A stretch of DNA of 34,709 bases, from NCBI GenBank assembly GCA_029261755.1, contig JAJDAS010000627.1, positions 1 to 34,709 on the forward strand, read 5' to 3'. Origin of the DNA: Nitrospinia bacterium (GTDB taxonomy: Bacteria; Nitrospinota; Nitrospinia; JACRGO01). Both the position numbers and the translations under genes were made by a program. The first letter of the stretch is position 1. Every line of letters begins with the position of its first letter. Positions 7,738 to 15,996 of this stretch are shown here, one piece after another. The notes under the pieces are model-generated. The model did not search any database and was not told the DNA's origin. It was given only the letters and a program-made list of their open reading frames with translations.

Positions 7738-10347
7738 ATGAAAATCATCAATAAATTTGCCATCACCTTCTTACTGGTTTTTTTATTGATCCTATTCGGC
7801 GGTTACTTTTCCATCAAGACCAGCGAAAGTATCCTGGAAAAATCTATTGAAAAAGATTCCCTGCTCTTTATCTCCGGGTTCCTGGAAAATATCGACAGAA
7901 TCATACACCGCAGGATCGAAATATTCCAGGAATACTCCAGAGACCTCATACTTCTGGAAGGCGTTACAAAATCAAATCTGGAGTTTGAAAAACTTGAAAA
8001 TATTCAAGAATTCATTGATTCGAAGGATAAGGAATGGACATCAGTCCCAAAGGAAACCATCACCCCTTTTATGCGATCCTTGATGAATAATCGTTTGGCC
8101 CATGAACTTCAGGAAAAATTGGAGTTTTATAAAGAAAAATACGGCTATCCCCTCATTGGGGAAATAATCCTCACAAACAAATACGGAGCTAACGCCGCCA
8201 TTACCGGGAAGACAACCGATTACCGTCAGGACGATGAAGAATGGTGGCAGGCAGCTAAACAGAATGGACTTTATGTGAAAGACGTTGAGTTTGATGAAAG
8301 CGCAGGTGTTAATTCCATTGATATAGGCATTGGAATTAGAGATGAGGCCGGAAATTTTATCGGTGCGTTCAAGATAGTTTACAACATTCGGGAGGTCATC
8401 AATGAACTGAAGGATATAAGCAAAAGTCCATTATTTTCCATATACAAAAAAACAAGGCATACCTTGATGAATCAAGATGGGAAGGTCATATTTCCCACTG
8501 ATGTTAACAAGCCGCTTCAGGACTCAGTTCCCGTACCCTCTCACAAGCTTAGCAAAGATGGCTTTCCCTCTATTGAGAAAAAGCGTAGCCCGCATGGCAA
8601 CTTCCTTTCTTTTCACTCTCATTCAAAAGGATACAAACACTTTAAAGGATTGGGATGGATATACACTCTTCAGTATGAACTTAATGAAATTTTTGCTCCT
8701 TCGGAGCTGCTTAAAAAAACGCTCTGGATAATTACTCTCCTTGTGGGATTACTGACCATAGGCATAGGACTTCTCTTATCAACAAATATCAGAAAACTTG
8801 TGGGTGGTTTGAATGATGAATTAAAGAAGCGCGAAATCACGGAAAAGGCGCTCCAGGAGAGCAAGGCAAGGGTTTTAGAGGCCCAGCGCGTAGCTCTCCT
8901 GGGTTTTTGGGACTGGGATATCGTGGGAAATACTCTTCACTGGTCGGATGAAAGTTGTAATATTTTTGCAATATCGCCAAATGAATTTGACGCCACCTAC
9001 GAAGCGTTTGTAAGCTTTGTCCACCCCGATGACAAGGAGTTTGTCAAAAGATCAATAGATGAAGCCCTTTACGAAAAAAAAACATACAACATTGATCACC
9101 GAATCATCTTGCCGGACGGTTCCGAACGTGTTGTCCATGCGCATGCTGATGTTACTTTCGACGCGCAGGACAAACCTATAAGAATGTTGGGTACCGTACA
9201 GGATGTTACAAAGCGTAAAATGATCGAGAGTAATTTGAAAGATTTGGCGGAAGAGTTGGAATGGAAAAATTTATCTTTGAGAAAGGCAAACGAAGAGGCG
9301 GGAAAGGCCACGGAGATTAAAGAACAGTTTGTTGAATTAGTCGCTCATGATCTCAGAACGCCATTGTCTTCCATCATGGGATTTCTGAATATTTTACATG
9401 ATGAATCAGACCACCCCATACAACCAGAACAAAAGGCAATGGTAAAGATCGTTTTGAATAACGCCGAGAAGATGATTCATACCATTGAGGGATTGCTCAA
9501 TCTAAGCCGACTGCAATCAGGCCAAATAATTCCAAAACCGGACTTTTTTGACGCCCATTCTATCTCGGATATGGTGTTAGAGCGTTTAAATCAACTTGCT
9601 AAAGAAAAAAATATTGAGTTGACTAATGAAGTCCCTGAAGGAATCAGGTTTTATGCCGACTATGAGTTGTATCATTCGGTAATTCAAAACCTCGTATCCA
9701 ACGCCATAAAGTTTTGCAAAAAAGGAGATCGGGTGAGCCTGTTTGTTCCACAAGGGAAAAAATCCACCATGGCAGTAAAAGATACAGGTATTGGAATTGA
9801 AGAGGAATTTCTCCCTGATATCTTTAAAAAAGAAGTCAACACTTCTACCAAGGGAACCGCCGGGGAAAAGGGGTCTGGGTTGGGACTCCCTTATGCATAT
9901 GAAATTATAAAGGCCCATGGAGGCAACCTCACCGTGGAATCGGAGCTGGAAAAAGGTAGTGTTTTTTTTGCTGAACTTCCTTATATGAAACCGCGAATTT
10001 TAGTTGTGGATGATGACCGGGAAACCCGTCTTATGCTAAAGATGAGTTTGGAAAAAATAGAAACGGACACCCTGGAAGCGGAAAACGGCGAGGCGGCATT
10101 GACGCTTTTAAAAGGTAAGGAAATTCATTTGATCATAGCGGATATCCGAATGCCTGGAATGGGTGGCTTCGAACTCCTTAAAAAGGTTAAAAAGGACCCC
10201 GCCACAAAGGACATTCCGATTATTTTGATTACGGGTCAAGCGATGAAAACCAAGGAAAAGGCGATAGGGTTAGGCGCAAGTGATTTTATCACTAAACCGT
10301 TGAATATGGAGAAGTTCATCAATAAGGTAAGGAGGTTTGTGAATTAG
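7738..10347 (+). CDS. Hybrid sensor histidine kinase: dCache - PAS - HisKA - HATPase - REC
   Basis: An 869-residue membrane kinase. I chose ATG 7738 because AAGGA lies 7 nt before it; a TTG at 7684 would add 18 residues with no ribosome site. TM1 is near residues 5-25. The periplasmic Cache sensor contains YRQDDEEWWQAA and a G-x-F-I-G-A-F strand, and TM2 lies near 328-350. A PAS/PAC unit follows (WDWDIVGNTLHWSDE to MLGTVQDVTKRK). The dimerisation box has H537 (AHDLRTPLSSIMGF). The ATPase has an N box (QNLVSNAIKF), DTGIGI and GSGLGLPYA. The C-terminal receiver has acidic residues in VVDDDRE and phospho-acceptor D802 (ADIRMPGMGG). A receiver-only gene follows 93 nt downstream, suggesting a phosphorelay, though no Hpt protein is seen nearby. 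Confidence 0.95.
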   Translation: MKIINKFAITFLLVFLLILFGGYFSIKTSESILEKSIEKDSLLFISGFLENIDRIIHRRIEIFQEYSRDLILLEGVTKSNLEFEKLENIQEFIDSKDKEWTSVPKETITPFMRSLMNNRLAHELQEKLEFYKEKYGYPLIGEIILTNKYGANAAITGKTTDYRQDDEEWWQAAKQNGLYVKDVEFDESAGVNSIDIGIGIRDEAGNFIGAFKIVYNIREVINELKDISKSPLFSIYKKTRHTLMNQDGKVIFPTDVNKPLQDSVPVPSHKLSKDGFPSIEKKRSPHGNFLSFHSHSKGYKHFKGLGWIYTLQYELNEIFAPSELLKKTLWIITLLVGLLTIGIGLLLSTNIRKLVGGLNDELKKREITEKALQESKARVLEAQRVALLGFWDWDIVGNTLHWSDESCNIFAISPNEFDATYEAFVSFVHPDDKEFVKRSIDEALYEKKTYNIDHRIILPDGSERVVHAHADVTFDAQDKPIRMLGTVQDVTKRKMIESNLKDLAEELEWKNLSLRKANEEAGKATEIKEQFVELVAHDLRTPLSSIMGFLNILHDESDHPIQPEQKAMVKIVLNNAEKMIHTIEGLLNLSRLQSGQIIPKPDFFDAHSISDMVLERLNQLAKEKNIELTNEVPEGIRFYADYELYHSVIQNLVSNAIKFCKKGDRVSLFVPQGKKSTMAVKDTGIGIEEEFLPDIFKKEVNTSTKGTAGEKGSGLGLPYAYEIIKAHGGNLTVESELEKGSVFFAELPYMKPRILVVDDDRETRLMLKMSLEKIETDTLEAENGEAALTLLKGKEIHLIIADIRMPGMGGFELLKKVKKDPATKDIPIILITGQAMKTKEKAIGLGASDFITKPLNMEKFINKVRRFVN

Positions 10348-10440
10348 TTTTCAGGGTTAGGGAAGGAGTTGGCATAAAAAATTTATTTGGGGTTTGCTAA
10401 TTTCCACCCCATTCCGCAATAAACCAATAGGAAGGTAAAG

Positions 10441-10917
10441 TTGAAATATACAGATTCAAGACCTAAATCACAATGCCAGGTTCAATTATCCGGCCCCATT
10501 CAGGAAACGGAAGGATTAAGGATTTTACTTGTGGAGGATGATAAGGTGAACCAAATAATTGCTGGTCGTTTATTGGAAAATAATGAACATGAAGTGGTGA
10601 TCGCCCAAAACGGTAAAGAGGCGGTTGACATGGTCCAAAATGAAAATTTTGATCTGGTTCTTATGGACATCAATATGCCGGTGATGGATGGGCTTGAAGC
10701 GACCAGAGCAATTCGAAAATGGGAAAAGGAAATGCAAAACCCGGATTACGGAATTGGGAATAAAAAGGCCCACCCATTCCATATTCCCATCATAGCCCTC
10801 ACTGCCTTGGCTTTTGAAGGGTTTAAGGAAAAATGTCTGGGCTCAGGAATGGACGGTTATATATCAAAACCTGTCTCTGAAGCGATGTTAATAAAATCCT
10901 TGGAACCCTTTGTTTAA
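10441..10917 (+). CDS. Receiver-only response regulator
   Basis: A 158-residue protein starting at TTG 10441, 5 nt after AGGAAGG (10429-10435). A polar N-terminal extension of about 25 residues leads into one receiver domain with acidic pair D33-D34 (VEDDKVN), phospho-acceptor D76 (LMDINMPVMDG), switch T121 and K143 (ISKPVSE). The sequence resembles the C-terminal receivers of BarA-type hybrid kinases more than CheY. With no output domain, it probably acts as a phosphate carrier or sink, or by protein contact. It follows the hybrid kinase on the same strand, its most likely partner. Its 3' side faces the convergent FHA/TPR gene across a 215-nt gap in which I see no clear terminator. Confidence 0.92.
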   Translation: MKYTDSRPKSQCQVQLSGPIQETEGLRILLVEDDKVNQIIAGRLLENNEHEVVIAQNGKEAVDMVQNENFDLVLMDINMPVMDGLEATRAIRKWEKEMQNPDYGIGNKKAHPFHIPIIALTALAFEGFKEKCLGSGMDGYISKPVSEAMLIKSLEPFV

Positions 10918-11132
10918 CGCAAAGATTTAAAGATTATCCAAGAATAGTTATTAAAATTCAGTCCCAATATCGTGGGAATGCTCATAAAATGTGCATTAAT
11001 TATACGTAGATAACCGTCCCATGGGTAGCATTCACTCATATGTCCCCGAGGCCTGATTAGAAAAACACGTAATTATTTGTTGCGTTATGCGATATTGCGG
11101 CTCCGGGATACAGGAATCTTCTCATCTCCACT

Positions 11133-12899
11133 TCACTCTATCCCCTCTTTAAAAAACTGATTCAGATCAGGCACGTTTTTTTTGGGTTTGCGGATTTTTT
11201 TCACGGCCTTTAGATTCTTATTGCAGGTTTTGATCCCTTTCAGCGCCTCCTCATTTCCGGGAACCACCTCCAAATAGCTGAAAAACAGTTCTCTCGCTCG
11301 TCTCCAATCTTTTCGGCTCAATTTCTTCCGAGCATTAGCGATGGTGGACTCCTTGATCTTTTTTATCCCATCACGGGCTACTTGGTTTGTCGGATCCGAC
11401 TCTAAAACCTTTTGAAAATAATGAAAGGCATCCTCACCGGATTTCCGGAAATATCTTTTCTTTTTATAATAGGTTTGGGCTTTCGTGGAAAATTCTTTCA
11501 AATTTTTCTTACGCATTTCTGCTTCTTTTCGAGCTTCTTCCTCTTGAGCCTTGATCCTCGTTTCGGTCTCCGTTAGTAGTTTTTTTGCCTCCAGAGAGTG
11601 CCGGGTATTTTCAAAATCCTCCGCCAGAATAAACATCTCCTTGGCTTTGGATAGTTTCTCTCCATTTTTTGCCTGAACTCCATGGTCATAAAAAATCTTC
11701 GCGGCAAATTCACTCAGGCGATTCGCGTAGCCTCCCAACTCTTTTTGGGCGGCTTTCCCTTTCAGGAACTGTTTGGCTTCAAAATAGTTTTCCTCCGCCA
11801 GCATTCCAAAGGACTTCTGTTTGTAAATTTCCAACAGGTTTTCCCGCGCCTGATCCTGTTGGTTGCTAAACGGCAAACGGATTGCCTTCAGCAAACTTTC
11901 TTCATCGCCAACAACAATGTAAAGTTGGGTCAATTCCTTCAAGGCTCTTTCATACCCTTGTGTTCCCGGGGAACCTTCCATCACCTGTTGGAAGAACTTT
12001 TCCGCTTTATCAAAATGCCTTTTTCCCTTAGCTTCCAGCCCTTGGGTCAAAAGGAGCACATCTCGAGATTGGTGAAAAAATTGGAAATAGGCCGCCAAGG
12101 AAAGAATTAAAATGAATAAGGCGCCCATTGCCCATGATTTTGGTTGAACCTTTTCTACCATAGCTGGAGAAGAAATTTGGGGCGACGTTTCCGAGGCTTT
12201 TGCCAAAGCCAGGTCATCCTTTCCGTAGGCAATGCTTCCAGCATCAAAATTCAGTTCTACGTATCCCAAACGGATTTGATCCCCATCCTTCAATTTCTTT
12301 TCCGAATAAATTTTTCCATTCACCATAACTACATTTTTTTCGCTCACACATTTCAAAACAATTTCAGGACCCGTTTTGTGGATCTCCGCATGGTTTCTTG
12401 AAACCGATTCATCGTTCAGACATAGCTTGCAATCCTCGCCACGGCCAATGGTTACGACTGACTCAACAAGGACAAAATCTTTTTTTTGGCCGCCTTCTTC
12501 ATAAGACAGTTTGGGGAGATTCAAATCGGTGGGAAGAACAGTCCCTTGTTCCGACTTTGGCGCTTCCCTTCCGATGAGGGTGGAGTCATTGGCAGTTGAT
12601 TCCAGCTTGAAGCTAACAGGTACGAAACCAATAGCGCCGCTTTCTCCCCCTTTAATTTCCTTTTTTTGAATTTTCTCCCCTTCCAAAAAAGTTCCATTGG
12701 AACTTTGCAGGTCTTCCAGGTAAAACTTCCCATCTTCATGGGTAACTCTGGCGTGAATTTTTGATACATTGGGGTCCAAAATAACCAGTTGATTATTTTT
12801 TTCTCTGCCTATGTAAAGCTCTTTTTGGCGCACCGTTGCCCTTTGCAAAAACTCTGTCTGTTTATCGTTTTTATAGACTTCGATGATTAAGGCTTTCAT
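11133..12899 (-). CDS. Two-FHA, single-TM, TPR-containing protein
   Basis: A 588-residue protein with two forkhead-associated domains at the N-terminus: FHA1 about 28-75 (G31-R32, S46, H49, S67-N68-G69) and FHA2 about 148-197 (G152-R153, S167-R168, H170, N194-G195). These bind phosphothreonine peptides in the cytoplasm. One membrane segment follows (about 256-273). The C-terminal half is helical with TPR-like repeats and a very Lys/Glu-rich stretch, and would be periplasmic. It is the last gene of the run that includes MlaE-, MlaF- and MCE-like genes, 99 nt after the MCE gene. It may link a Ser/Thr phosphorylation signal to the envelope machinery. No kinase or phosphatase gene is in the window. 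Domain calls are firm; the role is inference. Confidence 0.88.
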   Translation of the reverse strand: MKALIIEVYKNDKQTEFLQRATVRQKELYIGREKNNQLVILDPNVSKIHARVTHEDGKFYLEDLQSSNGTFLEGEKIQKKEIKGGESGAIGFVPVSFKLESTANDSTLIGREAPKSEQGTVLPTDLNLPKLSYEEGGQKKDFVLVESVVTIGRGEDCKLCLNDESVSRNHAEIHKTGPEIVLKCVSEKNVVMVNGKIYSEKKLKDGDQIRLGYVELNFDAGSIAYGKDDLALAKASETSPQISSPAMVEKVQPKSWAMGALFILILSLAAYFQFFHQSRDVLLLTQGLEAKGKRHFDKAEKFFQQVMEGSPGTQGYERALKELTQLYIVVGDEESLLKAIRLPFSNQQDQARENLLEIYKQKSFGMLAEENYFEAKQFLKGKAAQKELGGYANRLSEFAAKIFYDHGVQAKNGEKLSKAKEMFILAEDFENTRHSLEAKKLLTETETRIKAQEEEARKEAEMRKKNLKEFSTKAQTYYKKKRYFRKSGEDAFHYFQKVLESDPTNQVARDGIKKIKESTIANARKKLSRKDWRRARELFFSYLEVVPGNEEALKGIKTCNKNLKAVKKIRKPKKNVPDLNQFFKEGIE

Positions 12900-12998
12900 G
12901 ATTCACAAGATGGGGATGTTCTATCGGTTATGTCACTTGGCAAAATGATCAAGGAACAGCAGTTTGCAGTTTAAGGATCGGGTCAATTACGTACAGAG

Positions 12999-14036
12999 TT
13001 ATCTAAGCTTTATCTTTTCTTCTTCGACATCTTTTTTAAGGCGTTTCACATAGCCTTTTAGCAGCCAGTGTCTTTGCAATGCCAAGCCGACGATGGAAAA
13101 GTCGTCCACCATGGTATTGATGCTTTCCGATAGGGCCGGCAGATTTTCCGTAAATTTATTTAAATCAGCGCTTATCTTTTTCAGGTCTGCTCCCGTCCCT
13201 TCAAAATGGCCCAACAACACCTCTGTTTTGCTGGAGAGATTATTCACGTTTTGGATTACACCACTTGTATTATTGACAATCCTTTTGATGGCAGAGCCCA
13301 AATCTTCTTCCCCTTCCAGGGTGTTTTCAGCAAATTTGCTGATTTTCCCAGTAAAGTCCACAACGTTTCCCATGGCAGCGTCCATCTTGAACATCATTTT
13401 TTTTAAATCCCCCTGTATTTCATTCATGGAGGAAACAAAGCCACTAATTTGTGCCATATTTTCCTTGAGCCCATTGATCATTGGGCCCACGCCATCCAGA
13501 TCAATTTTGTTCAACCGTTCCCCAACCCTGGAGAAGTTGTTTACTCCCGCAGATATCTCCGGGATGATGTTTTCATAAAGTAACTTTAGATTTTCCCGAA
13601 CCAGGTGGTCGGCCGATTTTTCCACCATCAGCGGGATAGCGTTTCCAATTCCAAACATTTCGGGGCTTGCGCCCAGGTCAAGAATCAATTCAGGAGAGCC
13701 AAAAAGTTTGGGAATAATGGTTAAACTAGCATCTTTCGTCATCTTTTGGCTGATTTCTTTTAGAACCGAGATACTTAAATCGATCCCATCATATTGGCTA
13801 TTAATAGTAATGCCCTCTATTTTCCCCACTTCAAGCCCAAAAAGGCTGATGGGAGAGCCAACCATGATTTCGTTGGGCAAACTTTTTACGCTCGCAGGAA
13901 AAAACTGATACTGTTTGTTGTAACGTATATTTTTTAGATAGAGCATACCGGAGGCCAGTGCACCAATAAGCAACGCCAGCCCTACTAAAAACCGGAGCTT
14001 TGGAGATTCGACTACCCCTTCAAAAAGCATCTTCAT
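12999..14036 (-). CDS. MCE/MlaD-family substrate-binding protein of a lipid ABC transporter
   Basis: A 345-residue protein with an N-terminal membrane anchor (about 15-34) and an MCE domain (about 42-125) carrying the typical pattern of a hydrophobic strand, VGSPISLFGLEVGKI and later DLGASPE. The rest is a long helical region with repeated Asn/Leu/Lys heptad-like patterns, as in MCE proteins that form helical tunnels or barrels across the periplasm. MlaD homologues shuttle phospholipids between membranes. The start has AAAGGG 5 nt upstream. The order permease, ATPase-like, MCE matches mla operons, but no mlaB or mlaC is present. The neighbouring ATPase subunit is degenerate, which makes the energy source of this complex unclear. 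Confidence 0.9.
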   Translation of the reverse strand: MKMLFEGVVESPKLRFLVGLALLIGALASGMLYLKNIRYNKQYQFFPASVKSLPNEIMVGSPISLFGLEVGKIEGITINSQYDGIDLSISVLKEISQKMTKDASLTIIPKLFGSPELILDLGASPEMFGIGNAIPLMVEKSADHLVRENLKLLYENIIPEISAGVNNFSRVGERLNKIDLDGVGPMINGLKENMAQISGFVSSMNEIQGDLKKMMFKMDAAMGNVVDFTGKISKFAENTLEGEEDLGSAIKRIVNNTSGVIQNVNNLSSKTEVLLGHFEGTGADLKKISADLNKFTENLPALSESINTMVDDFSIVGLALQRHWLLKGYVKRLKKDVEEEKIKLR

Positions 14037-14074
14037 GAAAACCCTTTCCGCTCTTTTTATTGAAAAAAAACATT

Positions 14075-14767
14075 TTACGCTCCGACCCCGTTTAGAATCT
14101 CCACCACACGAAAATTCCCCAAAACATCCGAAAACTCTCCCCTGGAAAAAGCATAAACAACATTTAGCCGGGTAGCTTTTTTTTTCGATTCGGCAAAGTT
14201 TCTCAACAATTCCACGCGACTGAGATCGTCAAGATGTTTCAAAGGATCCAAGTAAACAATTATATCAGGTAATGAAGCCCATGCACGGATAATCGAAAAA
14301 ATTTTTCTTCGATGGACGTTTGTACCAAGAGGATAATCGTTTAAAATTTCCCGGACCATGAAGTCGGACGAGATCTTTTGAACCCTTTCATCAAATTCCA
14401 AATCATTCCGATCTTTAATCAGACATAGATTTTCCATAAAGGTTAAGTCGCTGCAAAAATCTGAACCGTCTTCCGAGACATATGCCATTCTTATTTCTTC
14501 CTTGAAACAATCCAGGTTTTTTTTGGAGGCAAGGCATATTCTTTTTTCTCCGAAATCGACATTGATAGCCCCTTTGGATAGTTCCTCCAAACCCAGGATT
14601 GCTCTCACCAGGGCAGAGCCCATCTCTCCTTTTTCACAGAGCAACATCAGGTTTTCACCTCTCCCCAGGCTTACCTCCTCGTCGGAAAGATGTACAGGTT
14701 CCCCGGCAACCGATAAGGGCGACTTGATGGTTAGTTGAATCGGCTCCTGATTTTTGATTTGCGCCAT
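14075..14767 (-). CDS. Degenerate MlaF-like ABC ATPase (pseudo-ATPase)
   Basis: A 230-residue protein with the length, order and landmarks of an MlaF ATP-binding subunit but without the catalytic residues. The Walker A position reads EKGEMGSALVRAILGL, with Gly50 where Lys is required. The Q-loop position has Glu (YVSED). No LSGGQ signature is found before the helix RRKIFSIIRAWASLPD. Walker B reads IIVYLDPLKHLD, keeping D174 but with Pro175 in place of the catalytic Glu. The switch His position is Ser in AFSRGEF. The D-loop LD (179-180) remains. The gene is intact, sits 3 nt after the permease gene, and is clearly under selection as an ORF, so it is probably a structural or regulatory subunit. 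A strongly diverged active enzyme is unlikely. Confidence 0.75.
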   Translation of the reverse strand: MAQIKNQEPIQLTIKSPLSVAGEPVHLSDEEVSLGRGENLMLLCEKGEMGSALVRAILGLEELSKGAINVDFGEKRICLASKKNLDCFKEEIRMAYVSEDGSDFCSDLTFMENLCLIKDRNDLEFDERVQKISSDFMVREILNDYPLGTNVHRRKIFSIIRAWASLPDIIVYLDPLKHLDDLSRVELLRNFAESKKKATRLNVVYAFSRGEFSDVLGNFRVVEILNGVGA

Positions 14768-14770
14768 TGG

Positions 14771-15484
14771 TTATATTAATAATTGGAAAGCAAAATCCAC
14801 GGTTATGGAAAAAAGGATTGACGCCACAATGACCATGGACACATTGTACTTCCCTGTTTTTGTATAAGAACCCATGGCGTAGAAAGAAGCTGTCAAAGAG
14901 GCAATGAGGGAAAACAAAATAGATTTAACAAAAATCAAAGAGATGGTTCCCGGCTGAATCATTCCCAAATACTTTTCGGCATTTACAACAAAGTAGCCAG
15001 GCTCACTCAAATAAACCATCCAGAAAATGACGGCAAAAGAGGCAATAATGAAACCGCTGCATGCTATCGCGGCAAGCAATATTGCGGAAAACAGGAAGGG
15101 GCTGAGATAAAAAGCCACTGGATTTACTTTATAAATATACAAAATTTCCATTTCCCCTTTCCTCGCACATTCATGAAGATCCATGCCTGTTCCGATACAG
15201 CATTGGCCCAAAACAGTGATAAAGGCCACCAAGGGACACATTTCTTCAACCACCAACCTGGAATATAAAAAGGGGAGAAAGTTTTGGAGAGAAACACCAA
15301 AAGGATTACCAGCGCTTAAAATAAAGGTGGAGTAGGCGATTAAGGCACCCGACACCAGGGATATGCTGATAATTTGAAAAAAGGAGGAGAGCAGGATATT
15401 GAAGGACCGCCTGACAAAATAACCTTTCATGGAAAACGAAAAAAGGACGTTCACCAAAAAAAAAAGCAGTCTGGCTGGGTTCAT
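14771..15484 (-). CDS. MlaE-like permease of an MCE lipid transporter
   Basis: A hydrophobic protein of 237 residues from ATG 15484, or 262 from ATG 15559. I prefer the shorter form because the extra 25 residues are Pro-rich and look unlike an MlaE N-terminus, although the upstream ATG has a weak AGAG ribosome site. Five or so membrane segments are visible. The MlaE hallmark loop is present in modified form: GTGMDLHECARKGEMEILYIYKVNPVAFYLSPFL, read in short pieces as G-T-G-M, then G-E-M-E-I-L, then K-V-N-P. Family members usually read E-Q-I-D-A-L and G-V-D-P there. It stops 3 nt before the MlaF-like gene, suggesting tight coupling. It acts in the inner membrane with the MCE protein. Confidence 0.82.
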   Translation of the reverse strand: MNPARLLFFLVNVLFSFSMKGYFVRRSFNILLSSFFQIISISLVSGALIAYSTFILSAGNPFGVSLQNFLPFLYSRLVVEEMCPLVAFITVLGQCCIGTGMDLHECARKGEMEILYIYKVNPVAFYLSPFLFSAILLAAIACSGFIIASFAVIFWMVYLSEPGYFVVNAEKYLGMIQPGTISLIFVKSILFSLIASLTASFYAMGSYTKTGKYNVSMVIVASILFSITVDFAFQLLI

Positions 15485-15583
15485 GGGCCGGGAGTTGGGG
15501 GGTTGAGAAAAATGGCTGATTAGGATCAGACCGGGGCAAAATCCGGTCCTGCCATGCATATCGCTTCTCTTGCCAATGGGATT

Positions 15584-15952
15584 TTATGAATCTCCAAATT
15601 CGATAAATGTTCCATCATCGTCAAAAACCTTATAGGCGGTGGAATCACTGGCCACTATTTTTTTCACGAGAAGTTTAAAGGGACCTACTTGAAAGTCATC
15701 ATCCTGTTTGATTTTTTGCTGGTCAATTTTCTTGCCTTGATAGTAAACTCCATTAGGGCTTTTGTTGGTTATGAACCACTGATTTCCTTCATAGGTGATG
15801 AGCGCATGTTTTCGGGAGACTGTGGAGTGGCTGACAAAAATATCGCAGTTTGGGTGCCGCCCTATGGATATAGACTCCGTACTGAAGGAAAATCGATTCA
15901 AAAAACGATCTTCCTCAAAAACATCAATAATGATAGCTTTATAAGCCTTCAT
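15584..15952 (-). CDS. Small single-FHA-domain protein
   Basis: A 122-residue cytoplasmic protein that is essentially one FHA domain: G31-R32 (ISIGRHPNCDI), S46-R47 and H49 (STVSRKHALI), and N67-G68 (KSPNGVYYQG). These are the residues that contact phosphothreonine and stabilise the fold. The N-terminus (MKAYKAIIIDVFEEDRFL) resembles that of the large FHA protein at the other end of the cassette, suggesting they are paralogues. It lies 44 nt after dxs and just before the MlaE-like gene, so the transport cassette is flanked by FHA genes on both sides. It probably recruits a phosphorylated partner, which cannot be identified here. Confidence 0.9.
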   Translation of the reverse strand: MKAYKAIIIDVFEEDRFLNRFSFSTESISIGRHPNCDIFVSHSTVSRKHALITYEGNQWFITNKSPNGVYYQGKKIDQQKIKQDDDFQVGPFKLLVKKIVASDSTAYKVFDDDGTFIEFGDS

Positions 15953-15996
15953 AAATGCCCGGCCAAATTATACTTGTTGCTCCAAATTTACGCCTT

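Noticed and set aside
10918-11132. Terminator in the convergent gap between the receiver gene and the FHA/TPR gene
   Set aside because: Only a 5-bp stem (TCCCA/TGGGA near 10962-10977) without a T tract is visible.
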